From Cinclus cinclus (lineage: Eukaryota > Chordata > Aves > Passeriformes > Cinclidae), in assembly GCF_963662255.1 (NCBI RefSeq), contig NC_085046.1, positions 143,297,762 to 143,361,761 on the forward strand: 64,000 bases of DNA, in the 5' to 3' direction. Numbering within the stretch: the first letter of the stretch is position 1; every line of letters starts with the position of its first letter. This document shows, in pieces, positions 40,406 to 51,616 of this stretch. The translations under genes were made by a program, and so were the position numbers. Under the pieces are notes generated by a model. It saw only the letters and a program-made list of their open reading frames with translations. It did not search any database and was not told where the DNA came from.

Positions 40406-40423
40406 AATAATAATAATAATAAA
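40406..40423. repeat. Short (AAT)n microsatellite
   Basis: Six AAT units following a T/A run. Confidence 0.9.
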
Positions 40424-40908
40424 TACTCAGCCCAATTTTATTAGGAAGCTCAATTTCCTCTACAATTTTTTGTAAAACTGACATATGAGTTAATGACTAA
40501 ATGTCTTGCTGTCTCTGTGCTCATTTGTGTGACTACTCACTTTGGCATCCTGATTTGATATACTAATTGGAATGATTTTCCTGTTTCTTTTGTTTTCCCC
40601 GTTTTTCTTTTTCTTTTCAAAATAAAGTGCCCTTCAGAACAAGACTTTCAATTGCATCTTTTGTGGTTTTTTTCAACACAGAATGAGAGCAGGAAAGCCA
40701 AATCTTGGCAATCTCCATGAAAGGAGTTTCTTATTCCACTTCACCTCAAATTTATACTAACTTACTTGAAACAGTTCAAAAACTGAAAATATTATGTCAA
40801 ACTATTTTTTGAGAGAGGTTAATCTTTACATTCAGATTACAAGACGAATGGATAATCTGGGAAATCAAGTCATTCAAAAGGTAAGAGCTATCTGTGGTGA
40901 TAGCAGGC

Positions 40909-41446
40909 TGTGCTGGTTTGTGCTGGTGTAGATTCAATTTTCTACACAGTGCCTGGTGTGGAACTATGTTTTGGATTTGTGCTGAACAGGGTTTACACAG
41001 AGTCAAGGTTTTTTTCTGATGTTCATGCTGCCATGCTGGCGAGGAGACTGGAAGTGCTTGGGATGCTGGGAGGAGACGCAGCCGGAACAGGTGACACAAA
41101 CTGACTGAAGGGATGTTCAATGTCATATAACTTCGAGCTCAGGATATAAAATGAGGGGAGGAATGAAGAAATGGGGGGTACATTTGGAGTCATAACATTT
41201 GTCTTCCCAAGTCACACGTGATGGGAGCCCTGCTGTCCTGGAGATGGCAACATCTGCCTGCTCATGGGAAGCAGAGAATTCATTCCTTGTTTTGATTTAC
41301 TTGTGTGAGCAGCTTTTTCTTTCCCTACTAAACTGTTTTTATCTCAACCTACAAGTTTTCTGTCTTTTTCATTTCTGATTTTCTCCCTGATCTCACTGGT
41401 GGGGGAGTGAGTGGCAGCCTGCTGGTTGGGGTTAAGCCATGGCACA
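40909..41446 (+). mobile_element. Avian ERV solo LTR, copy 4 (subtype B)
   Basis: It starts TGTGCTGGTTTGTGC. It retains 'tttggatttgtgctgaac', 'ggtttacacagagtcaagg', 'gaggagactggaagtgc', 'gaggagacgcagcc', TATAAA at 41145-41150, 'tttgtcttcccaagtc', 'cctgctgtcctggagatgg', 'actaaactg', and an end at 'gggttaagccatggca'. It matches the 30.7-kb copy block for block. About 538 bp, with small deletions. The minus-strand open frames of 109 and 127 codons overlapping it are not viral genes. Confidence 0.92.
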
Positions 41447-42797
41447 TGCAAAGGTGCTCACAGTAATTCCAGAAAGGGACTAAACTGTAAAAGCACTGTT
41501 CCTTTGGTAATGTCCGTAGTCTACACAAAGAAGGGGAATAATTTTTTAATGTCCTGTGCCAGTCATGATTTGAAGAGTGGCTATTCTCTAACTGTGCCAA
41601 GTGCAAGAGTTCATCTGAGAGGATTCTGAAGGAGTAGAAACATACTTCTCTTCTTGGCTCTAATAATGTTAATTGTACTATCAAAAAGCCTAGGAGATGG
41701 TGTCTTGCTCTGGAGTCCCTTAACCAAGACATTTCTTAGGCCATAAATCACAAATATGTCATTCTTAAGGAACACATAAAATAGCAGTGTGGATGAGCAG
41801 ACCTGGACCAATGGGGAGAACAAGTGAGTAAATTCTGGTTGGTGTATTTTACCATTTGCAAGTGGCTTGGAACAGAAATTTTTAATGGCTTTTGGTTCTG
41901 TGGAGCAGCAACTGGTTTAGGCAGCTGAGAATATGAGACTTAGTAGGCACTGCTGTCATATGACAACCCCTTCAAAATTCAAATATGCAGCACTAGAAAG
42001 ATGGTGAGCAGCAAAGTGTTGACCTGTTGAACCAGTCAAGCAAAGTTAATTGCTTTATGAGGTTTTTACTGTATTCAAGCCTTAAAATGTGAGTTTCACC
42101 AGTGTTATGAGGGCTTTAAGTGTGCCTACACATGTGAAAATAATATGGTGTAGAAACAAACGTTTAACGTCATGTAGAAATTCGTTAACACTGATGTTTC
42201 TTGGAAGATGACACTAAACTTTAGCAAACAATCTCAAACTGTTCTGTGGGATATCGGTTAGCAGTTTGTTTTTGTTTTAACAGAAAAAGATGGCAGAAAA
42301 TTTCATTTGCAAGAGTTTGCTCTTTCAGAACAGACAATCCATCCTGTGCTCTGAGCATTGCTCAGTGGCCAGTTGCAGCATCACACATTCAAGTTAGGGT
42401 TCTCATGAACTTTTTGTGGAAGGAGAGACTAGCCTGGAAACAATCATGTGCTGTATGGTGCTGATTGATACTTTACAAAAGCTCACCACTGTCCTAATAC
42501 GTTAAAATCCACAGAAGGCATATACAGTGAAGTGGATGTGGTTTGAGGCCTAATTGGGAAATCCTGAGCCTAAAAGAGTAAAGACAAATTCCTGGTTTCG
42601 AGACTGATTCAGGCCCTGCACTCTGGTGAGCAAATTTCACTTGTGTCTTGCATCCTACCCACAAGGGACAAGCCTGACTGAGTCAGGTGGTTAAATCGAA
42701 TGGAGTCCCATTGTGTTGCCAGAGCAACACAAAATACAGGATGAAGACCATGACACATTTAGATTCCCCTCTATAAAATGTACAGAATAACACCTAC
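41447..42797. other. Unique sequence, no gene seen
   Basis: Short unrecognised open frames only. The unit duplicated around the next insert begins at its right edge. Confidence 0.5.
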
Positions 42798-42935
42798 TGC
42801 AGCAGATGCTGTCGTGTTCATTAACTAGGGTATGCGTTCAAAGTGCTGAAGAAAAGCAATGATTTTATACTTGTTATATTAGAGATAAATATTTGAGTAA
42901 TAATCTTGTATATTAAATGGGAATTGAACACAGTG
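42798..42935. repeat. Left copy of a ~135-bp direct repeat
   Basis: It runs from TGCAGCAGATGCTG to GGGAATTGAACACAGTG. It matches 44683-44817 with about eight substitutions and one 2-bp gap, roughly 94% identity by eye. The similarity stops abruptly at the insert edge. Confidence 0.95.
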
Positions 42936-44682
42936 TGTTATAGTTTGGGTTTGCCAATTTTAAATATATTTACATTTTGTTGTGAAATAGGAGTAAAAGT
43001 AAAGCAGGCTTAAAACTTAACAGGGGATGAAAACTTTATTAATAACACAAAGAAAAATAATAATCAATTCAGAGCAGATCTTCAGAGCACTTCCTTCTTC
43101 CTCTTTTTCATATCTTAACAGCATACGGAGACACTTCAGTCAATGCCTTACCTAAATAATCTTTCCACTTCACTTTAGGGAGAGGAATTTCTTTTTTTTC
43201 AAGCTATAAGGATCTTTTTCAAGAGAGGAAATAACCAGTTCTCTCCTGTCTTCACTCTTTCAATGAATAACAGCTGCCCGGGATCTGCCACCATGAAACT
43301 CCCCCTACTTTCACAGTCATCCCAAAGCTGTGCCTGTGGGCCATGGTAAAAGTCACGAGATATTACTTATAAGAATGAGCTACTCAAAGGCAAAAGTTCT
43401 CTTTAGCACACTTCTCTCTGTTCATACTTCATTTCCAGGAACAGAGATCCCCCTGTTTTCCTCAGGGCAAAGGATGTTTTTCAAACATGTTACACTTCAC
43501 CCTCAATGTCTTTTTTTTTCCCATGGTTTAAAGGAACTTTTTTGGTAGTACAGTCCACTTCTATAACTTACAGAAAGATATTTCAGCCAACCTTCATGGA
43601 GTCTCCTCATTCTCCTTCCATTTAGAAACTTAGCTTTTGCTTCATTGATTTTGGTGTATCCTTTCTGTTCTTCTGCCTCTCACCCAAGGAAGGATCAAAG
43701 GTCTGTAAGTCTTATCTGAGCATTGGAAAAGTTAACATCTCACCCAGAAGTTGCAGGGGCTGTGCCAGGCCATGCCGGAGCTGTGTCAGGATCTCAGGGT
43801 GCCCAGGCCACGCTGGAGGGGCAGGACGAGAACTGCAGAGTCCATGCAGAGGAGAAATGGGTGCCAAGGCCGTGTGTCCATGGCTTTCCCCCGGCGCTGC
43901 CCGCCCCCAGCTCCAGCCGCAGCCCGGGGGTTCTCCCTCTGCCCTGCCCAGCACACAAAGCCCTGGGGGCTCTCCCGAACCGGGCCCGGCTGCCTCCCCC
44001 CAGCCCGTGAGGGCGGCCGGGCGGGCTCGGCCACCCCAGGGCTGCTCCGAGCCGGGGCAGGGCAGGGCCCCCCGAGCCACGGGAACACCGGGATAGAGCG
44101 AGGATCTCAGCAATGGGCTCGGCTTCTTTTGGTTATCGGGGCCCTGGTTGGAAACGGGGCCCGGCAGCCTCCAGAGCCCAGCCCTGCCTGGCCCGGGCTG
44201 CATCAGAGAGGGACCTGGGCCAGGTCGGTGTTACCTTGTGAAAGGATGGAAATGCGAGAGAGCTTTCCCGGCGTTTACTTGCTTCAAATGTGATTCACGG
44301 AGCGAACCGACTTTCCTAATTGGTGTCTCAGGCTGTCAACAACTAAACCAGCCTCCAGTTGGTCCCATCAATTCTCATAGGAAGTTCTCATGGAGAAAAA
44401 CTTCCTAGGGTGCCCTCCCCTCAGGTGCTTTCAAGGTAAAACCATCGCACTTCACCCTTCGCATCCGTGAATACACGTTTCAAAATTATTATCAAAATTA
44501 CATTCAACTTATTACACTAATTGGAAAATAAAGGAAATTTAACATTAATTACCACCTCTAGATATTTCACCATGATTATAGTATAAACTTTCTACCATCA
44601 TTTTTACCTTAATCTTACAATCTAAGACATGCCTTGCTTTTACTCCTTATAATAAATTTCATTTCACAACCTTTTTAGTTTT
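42936..44682. mobile_element. 1.75-kb insert between direct repeats, probable LTR-type element
   Basis: Unlike anything else in the window, and bounded exactly by the two ~135-bp copies. Near its ends it carries inverted matches. The left arm (42979-43008) reads TTGTGAAATAGGAGTAAAAG. The right arm (44631-44671), on the other strand, has the same two blocks TTGTGAAAT and AGGAGTAAAAG split by about 15 bp. The left edge is TG. On the minus strand an AATAAAG lies near 43040, so an antisense long LTR or non-autonomous ERV-derived element is my favoured reading. No intact viral gene is visible. Alternatives are a foldback element or host sequence captured during a repair duplication. Confidence 0.5.
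43860..44220. other. CpG-island-like segment
   Basis: Strongly G+C-rich, with about 25 CpG dinucleotides in 360 bp by eye, inside otherwise AT-rich DNA. It is wholly within the 1.75-kb insert. Open frames of 79-180 codons overlap here on both strands and in several phases, as expected where stop codons are rare. None resembles a known protein. It could be promoter/U3 sequence of the inserted element. Confidence 0.8.
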
Positions 44683-44817
44683 TGCAGCAGATACTGTGCT
44701 CATTAACTAGTGTGTGCATTCAAAGTGCTGAAGAAAAGCAACGATTTTATACTTGTTATATTACAGATAAATATTTGAGTAATAATCTTGTATATTAAAT
44801 GGGAATTGAACATAGTG
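44683..44817. repeat. Right copy of the ~135-bp direct repeat
   Basis: It matches 42798-42935 in the same orientation, starting TGCAGCAGATACTG and ending GGGAATTGAACATAGTG. The flank beyond it (TTACAGCAATC) does not match the flank beyond the left copy, so the duplicated unit ends here. Confidence 0.95.
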
Positions 44818-45083
44818 TTACAGCAATCAGTTTCCAAATTGTGTAGCCTGTGGACCCAAACCCACTCACTGGATTTCTTCACAGAAATTAATTGATTAAT
44901 TGATCAATTGTGGTTCTACAAGTCTCGGTTAAATCATCCTTCATGTACAAGTTGTAGGAACAGAATAAGAGATTTCCTTCTCTTTTGGACTCAGGTTCAA
45001 TGTCCTGAAAGATAAATTTCCCTTAGTGCCAAAAAGATGTCTGCATCATACTGAGCTTTGTGGGAAGGGGGGCTGGTCTGCAT

Positions 45084-45084
45084 T

Positions 45085-45135
<51 letters not shown>

Positions 45136-45150
45136 GCGCATATATATATG
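45084..45150. repeat. (CA)n(TA)n with a 24-bp perfect palindrome
   Basis: About 11 CA units (45094-45115) run into about 10 TA units, then ATGCGCAT and more TA. The palindrome spans 45126-45149 and is centred on GCGC. Open frames encoding Thr-His or Tyr-Ile repeats are artefacts. Confidence 0.95.
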
Positions 45151-47514
45151 TATATGTAAACAAGAGTCCCTTAGAATATCCTGTGACTCTGCACTACCAC
45201 CCTGGCTTCACTGCCCTGCCAACTGGTGATCCTAACACTCCAGTCTAAGTGAGGAAAACTTTTAATGTATGAAGCAACATTTAATCTGAAAGAACAGGCA
45301 ATATTAATGAATTGTTAGTTTTTTGTAAATACTGGTGGAAATAAAATATATGGTAAAGCCTTGAACCACCAGGTATTATGCCCATAGCTAATGTGATCTT
45401 GTGTGTATGCTTAGTGATGTCAGTACTCAAAGTAATTTTGGGTAATTAATAATAGGCACAGATGTTTCATTTCAATTACCTTTTCTCAGCTATATAGTGT
45501 GCAGTCTTATTATGGTTATGTGTATTTTGGGATTATCTTCTGTTTATCATCTTTATTTTATGGCATGATATCTATATCTGTGATGTAAAAATTCAGTGTA
45601 ACATTTCTTACTCAAATTGTCTTGTTAAAAAGGGTTGTTTAAAAAATGAGTAATTATTATTATGGGCAGCAAAATAAAATAAATTGGCTCAGGAAGTGCT
45701 CTCTGTGAAAGAAAATTAGTTTGGTGTCTTTCTATTAAGTGTTTTTCACAGCCAGTGGATGGCTAAGTGCCCATTTGTCCTTGGAAATAAGTGTGACTAA
45801 AGAGGTTAGAACACAGCAGTTCTTCTTTGTGGAAGTTTTTGCCTAATAAGAATCCCTAATGAGAAAAATCAGGAATCCATTAGAGATGGTAATGGCACCC
45901 TACAAAAAAGTGTCACTTAAATATCTCAGAATCATGAAATTAGTTACTCATGATTTTTTAGATCAACAAAAATCCTACTTTCAGAGATCTTCTCTCTCAA
46001 GGCTCTCCTTAGACAAAAGAGATCTAAAAGAGGACCTTTTATAAAGTTTATAGACAGATGAATTATAGAACTGTGACACTTGCTTTACATGTGAAAATTT
46101 ACAGAAAAAAAAAAAGAATATGGCATTGGTGATCTGACTTTTCCTCTCATTGTATAAACATGGCTGGCTTCTGTGGGATAAGAATGTGGGTATCCACAGA
46201 CAAATAGAAAATGCATATGTCAGAAAAATGCATCAAATAACTTCTGCTGCACAGAAATGCTGGTGGGGGAATTTATTTCCTTGGTTAGCCGCTTGATTAT
46301 TTCCTGGTTCACAGACGTGAGCATTCCTGTCACAGACCTTCAATCACCAGCTCCTTATGAATCATTGCTGCATCTTCAAATAAACAAAAGAAGAAAGATA
46401 AACACATCAGCTGAGTACATGACTAGTTTATGAAAAATGCAAGATGAAAACATGAAGGAAAAAAGTTTACAGAGAGGTTGCATAATTTCACAATTTTTTC
46501 CAGCTACCAGCAGCTACATAGGGATCACTGGGCTGTGTTGCTCCACAGCAGATCATTTCTACTTTTCCTTTTCAGAAACTGTATCTAATTTTCTTGTTAC
46601 CTCATGTTTTAAGTCTATAGCTTCTAATATTTCATACACTCATTTCATGAGTTCTTCGATACAGTTGAAATTTATTCTTTAAATTAAATATGTTTCAGGG
46701 AAGAAAATTATCTATATAGGCCATTGCATATTTTTTTAAAAGTTCTTCAAAATGCCTCTTAAATGGCCATCTGTCTAACATAGTTGGTCCTGATTAATTT
46801 AAATCCCTTGTCTGTAACTGAAAAAGTAGAGATTTGGATACAAAACATCACCCAAAGAGAAGAAAAGGTGCATCAATTTTGATAAAATATAAAAACTTGA
46901 AGGCCAAGTGAGTTTTTTAAGTGTTGGAACAGAGTTTTATTTTAATGATCCAAAAATATATATCTACAAAATTGAGACATCAAAATAAATGACAGAGCAA
47001 TAAATCATAATCTGCCATTCTGCCTTAATTTATTTCAGTGAAATTGCTATGCAGAGTCATTGGATTGGACAGGCCCATAAACAAGTTCACTAAGTTGCTA
47101 CTTTTTGGACATGCTGGATACAGTAATTGAGATTAACAATTGCTTTTAATTGTGGAGGTTGAATTCTTCAAGACAAATCACTGATCTTTACTGTAGAAAT
47201 TGCTTTAAATTCTACTAAAAAGAAGCTATATAGGATACATATGTAGAAGAAAAATGAAAAACATCTGAATATGCATTTAGATCCCATTTTTATGTAAGAC
47301 TAATATTTGAGTGGTGAAAAGTGTTATTTTTCACCAGATTTCTTCAGATAGGTAATAGCCAAGAAAGTTGCTGATTGTTACTTTACGTGTATAAACTAAC
47401 ATAGCTTTATTTTTTGTGAATTTGAAAAAAAAAAAGAGTAATCTATGAGCATGAGGTACTGTATGGGAAAATTTGCTTTTGTACAGAAAAAAATTCCACA
47501 ATGATGATGTTTAA
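45151..47514. other. Unique AT-rich sequence, no gene seen
   Basis: Short open frames such as 45859-46044 and 46437-46682 (+) are unrecognised. No repeat family was seen before the CR1 piece at 47515. Confidence 0.5.
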
Positions 47515-47612
47515 CACTGGGATAACGACCCAGAGAAGCTGTGAAACTCCATCCTTGGAGATATTTAAAACTCAGCTGGACAAGAACATGAGCCTTGTCC
47601 TTTGAGGCTCTG
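47515..47612 (+). mobile_element. CR1 LINE 3' fragment, plus strand
   Basis: 'cccagagaagctgtg' then 'ctccatccttggagatattt' then 'aaaactcagctggacaagaa' is the conserved CR1 3' region. It is truncated at both sides and the 3' terminal octamers are not recognisable. Confidence 0.88.
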
Positions 47613-48223
47613 AGATTTAATGAAACCTCAACCCAAAGTAGCTAAGTTTCAATCACTTACTGAAAGCAGGGACAGCCTCCATGACCTACTGAGTTCTCAT
47701 GCAAACTAAAACATTTTGTGATTTGTGGTCTTAGTCAAATCAACAAGTTTTTTTCTTATATCCTCATAGATATTAACCAATTTCAGTATGGATTTTCATT
47801 ACCAGCACTCATTGTATTTGCAGAAAAGTGACATAAAAGAAATAATTATTTTTTCCAGTCCCTATACACATAGAAAGCAGGTTTTTAATCAACAACCAAT
47901 TACCAGAAAGCTTGGTGGGTTTACAAAGCCCTTAACTTGTCAGGCTTTGATTTTCACACTAAATATTTCTGTTCTTCCATGAGATTAAATAAGCGAACCA
48001 ACACCACCATAATAAAAAGAATATCAATGCCCATGTTGTCTGAGCACTTGCCCATGAATAATTTGCCTGTTGCCATTCAGAGTTCATCTATAAATATGAC
48101 CAGTCATTCCTATGTTATGAAATAACTGAGTGTCAGAAATATGAGTGAAAAAGAGATGTTTTGTTTAAAACTTGCAGCTTGTAGCATACTTCTAAGGATG
48201 TTGTCTGGAAAAGATAAGGATTC

Positions 48224-48257
<34 letters not shown>
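48224..48257. repeat. (TA)n microsatellite abutting a CR1
   Basis: About 15 TA units with one C interruption end within about 15 bp of the 5' edge of the next CR1 copy. Confidence 0.95.
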
Positions 48258-48269
48258 TTTCCCATATAC

Positions 48270-49122
48270 CAGCTGAAGAAATGGGCAGACGGGAATCTCA
48301 TGAAGTTTAACAAAGGGAAAACATAAATCCTGCATCTGGGCAGCAATGTCATGCACCAACATATGAAGGGGATTGTCCAGCTATAAAGCAGCTTTGCAGA
48401 AAAACACCTGGGGTTCCTGGAGGACACCAAGGTGAACATGAGCAGCATGTTCTTCCAGCACTAATAGACTCCTCAGATGCTTTAGGCAAAGTATTGCCAG
48501 CAGCTCAAGGGAGATGATCCTTCCTCTCTACTCAGCACTGGTGAGAGAATACTGGAGGACTGTGCACGTCTCAGGAGGGAATTTACCATATTGAAGGGTA
48601 TCCAATCTCCAGAGACACTGATGGAGGCGCTGGAACATCTCTCTTATGAGGAAAACCTGGCAGAGTGGGATGGTTCAGCCCAGAGAAGAGAGGGCTCAAA
48701 GGAACAGAAATACACAATAAATCTATATAATGTATTTAATACAATGCAAATAATATTAATATAAATATAGGTAATAATAAGTTTATAATTTATATAAATA
48801 TCTGAAGGGAGAATATAAAGAAGACAGAGGCAGGCTCATTTCAGTGCCCAATGGCAGAACCAGAGGCACAAAATGGAAACAAAATTAAATACAGGAGGTT
48901 CCATCTGACCACACCTTTTATTTTGAGGCTGACTGGTCACTGGCAAAGGCTGCCCAGAGGTATTGTGGGCTGTCAATATTTGGAGATGTTCCAAAGCCAT
49001 CCAGACATGGGCTTGGACAATCAGCCTGAGGTGGCCATGTTTGAGCAGGGCTATTGGACCAGATGACCTCTGGAGATCTCCTTGATCCCCAACTCTCCTG
49101 TGATTCTGCAGTTCTGTGATAT
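48270..49122 (+). mobile_element. CR1 LINE 3' half, plus strand, with AT-rich internal block
   Basis: It follows the CR1 3' region in order: 'gggcagacgggaatctcatg', the 'ctgcatctgggcagcaa' block, 'ctttgcagaaaaacacctgg', 'ggaggacaccaaggtgaaca', 'ctctactcagcactggtgag', 'atctctcttatgaggaaaac', 'tctgaagggagaatataaag', 'acaggaggttccatctgac', 'attggaccagatgacctctg', and a 3' end near 'tgtgattctgcagttctgtg'. It is 5'-truncated, and the ORF2 C-terminal part is broken by frameshifts. Positions 48708-48800 are replaced by about 90 bp of nearly pure A/T where the family usually has a short 'tgtataaatacctg'-type link. An open frame at 48851-49066 inside it is not a gene. Confidence 0.93.
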
Positions 49123-49512
49123 GAGTGGAGTGGCACAGTACATTGCAGAATCTTGTTTTTTGGCTACAGGTTAGGAAACCACTGTTTTCAGAGAGGTCAG
49201 TAAAATGCATCACTGGGAACAACAAAGAATTCGGGTTAAATTGGAATATTTTTTTACCAGGTGCTATCCTCCATTTTCATATCCTCTAAGTCTTTCTGAA
49301 AAGGATGGTATTATCTATCATCTTTCTAATAGGTTCTGAGATATGTTGACATTGCTACTTTTTGTTTTCTGATTTTCTTTCCCTTAGAAATGGTGATGCA
49401 ACCACTGTGGGCAAATGTTTAGGGAATAAACTCACATACATTTTTTCTGGAGGTGGATCCACAGTTCTGGGAGAGAAGAAATCAATAGAAGAAATCAATA
49501 TGTTGCAATAGT

Positions 49513-49560
49513 TCTTTGTTTGTTTGTTTGTTTGTTTGTTTGTTTTTTCTTGTTTGTTTG
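49513..49560. repeat. (TTTG)n microsatellite
   Basis: About eight TTTG units, a T run and two more units. It lies just left of the 3' end of the next minus-strand CR1. Confidence 0.95.
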
Positions 49561-49580
49561 GGTTTTCTTAATCTGTTTTA

Positions 49581-49846
49581 AATCTCAGAATTTTTTTGAT
49601 TAGAAAATACATGCAAAATCATTTAGCTCAACCATTACCCCCCACTGCCATTTCACCACTAAATCATTTCCCCAGGTGTCACATCTACACATCTTTTAAA
49701 CACCTCCAGGAATGGTGACCCAACCACTTCTTTAGACAACCTTTTCCAATGCTTGACAAACTTTTCTGTGAAGGATTTGTTCCTAAAACCCAATCTAAAC
49801 CTCCCCTGGCATAAACTGAGGATATATCTTCTTATCCTGTCACTTA
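49581..49846 (-). mobile_element. CR1 LINE 3' fragment, minus strand
   Basis: In reverse complement it follows CR1: decayed octamers, 'atttagctcaaccatta', 'caggtgtcacatctacac', 'cctccaggaatggtgacc', 'caaccttttccaatgcttga', 'cttttctgtgaaggattt', 'cttatcctgtcactta'. Similarity ends abruptly at about 49846, where the sequence switches to a CR1 tail in the other orientation. Confidence 0.9.
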
Positions 49847-49905
49847 CTGAGGTTCCCTTCCAACCTGATATTCCATGAGTTCATGATTATTCTATCATAA
49901 TAAAA
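49847..49905 (+). mobile_element. CR1 LINE 3' tail scrap, plus strand
   Basis: 'gaggttcccttccaacctga' then 'attccatgagttcatgatta' is the last ~55 bp of CR1 in sense orientation. It is directly joined to the 5' edge of the minus-strand copy on its left. Confidence 0.8.
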
Positions 49906-51616
49906 TTGAAATATTTTTTGTGGCCAACAACAGTGAGAGAAAATCACAATGGATTAGTAGTGCTTCCCCATTTTTTCCCTCCCTGCCCATTAACCACAGA
50001 TAATCTGAACTCTTAAGACTATCTAACAGGTATCTGTGCATCTCAACAAATGAGGATTAACTCTGTTTTGTCCCATGCCAGCATGGGCAACATGTTTACT
50101 AAAGAGGCACTCAAGGAATTCCAGACAACAGCTTGATCAAAATACTACAAGGATGTAGAAAGTCTTAGGAAGATTCACAGATCTTGGTCTCCATCAGTGC
50201 ATAATTGTGATGTCTGTGTGCATCTACCAGGAGTTACTGCATTTTGTTATCATCATTAATTGACTTCAAAAGGTCAAATAAAAAGTGGCTGTTTACCACT
50301 TTACTAAAGTCAGAAGTTTGCTATTTTAAGTTTGGAAACAAATGTGTGTATTGCACCATGTCTTTTAGCTTGATATTTCACCTCTGGTTGCTGTTGAAAT
50401 AATAATGTAAAGTAGCACATATTGAGATACAGTTAGCAATATTTTGGTACAGGAAGTCCAAAATTAATTTCCTAATAATTACAATCTATTTTAGAGTATC
50501 TGTTATTTACTTTAATGTCAACAGTAAGAGGCTTCTTTGTCAGCCTGGCAATAATCAATGCATCTGGGTTTCTTAATACATTCACAGTGTGTGCTGTATT
50601 GACTGATGAGAGAAAGTGTGTGGATCAGAGTATTATAATTCTGTTTGATGTGTTGTTCAATTTTCTTATAATCAGTCAATCCATCCATCATTTTACTTGT
50701 CTTGACATCACTGAAATATCAGTAAAACTGTATGTTTTGGTGTGTTATTGAAAAAAAAACAGGAGGTATGCTTTATGTTAGATTTGTTTTGTCATTGCAA
50801 AGAGAATTAGTGAGGAAATATTTATTTGTGAATGCCTGTGTGTATTGCTGAAAGAGAAGGTTACATGCAACCATGCAGTTTGCTATTGATTCCTGTTCCA
50901 TCTCTGAAAGCTCTTTATTGTTTCCAGAAAGCAATCCTGGAATGTAGAATTAAACTGGCCAATAGTGAATCATGTCAACAGATTTTTGAAGTTTGATTAA
51001 TTGGCCAGTTAGGAATTATTGTGTTTTGGTGGCTGTTTAATGAAAGTGGACATGTGGAGGAGACTATTGACTATTACTCAATGGCTTCCATTGCTAGTTA
51101 TGCCACACAGTTTGAAGGATCCTATACTTGGGGTGGGATTTGTCTCATAAAATATGTCAGAAAATGCTAACATGAACCTCTGAGCAGGTCCTCACTTTAA
51201 TTACCTATTACAATGGGCAGCCCATTTTCAGTTAAAAAAAAGTCTAAAAAAATACATTAATCTAATCTGAAAGTAGATGTTGACATGGGATCAGATGAAT
51301 TGATTCCTTAATTCCATTGACAGTGTTGATTCCATCATCATCAGCTGCAACAGAAGGCCCCACAGCAAGCTCTGATATAGCCAGGTCTGCTAAAGGGAGT
51401 CTGATGCCTCAGTTTTCCAGGAGAAGCCAGGGGATGTGACAAATGTATGGAGGTCAGGCTAGGACAAGCCAGAATTTAATTTCATTCCGTCATCTTGTTT
51501 TTCCTCAGCAACAAGAATGTGTCATAAGCCAAGGTCAGTTACCATCAAAGTTATTTCATACCGTGGCATAAGGGAGATGAAACCTAGTTTATGATTACCT
51601 TTTCTTTGGTCCTTAG
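49906..51616. other. Unique AT-rich sequence upstream of the candidate exon
   Basis: A 78-codon open frame (50515-50751, +) and other short frames are unrecognised. If the exon at 51617 is real, this would be intron. Confidence 0.45.

Noticed and set aside
40797..41823. Minus-strand open frames of 109 and 127 codons
   Set aside because: They overlap the + strand solo LTR and its edge, are not in a viral gene position, and show no protein similarity I can recognise.
43712..44293. Open frames of 163 and 180 codons overlapping on opposite strands
   Set aside because: They lie in the G+C-rich segment where stops are rare, run in several phases and both strands at once, and are Pro/Gly/Ala/Arg-rich without any recognisable domain.
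45026..45248. Frames encoding Thr-His and Tyr-Ile repeats
   Set aside because: They are translations of the CA/TA microsatellite.
48110..48448. 112-codon minus-strand open frame
   Set aside because: It spans the (TA)n repeat and the antisense of a CR1 copy.
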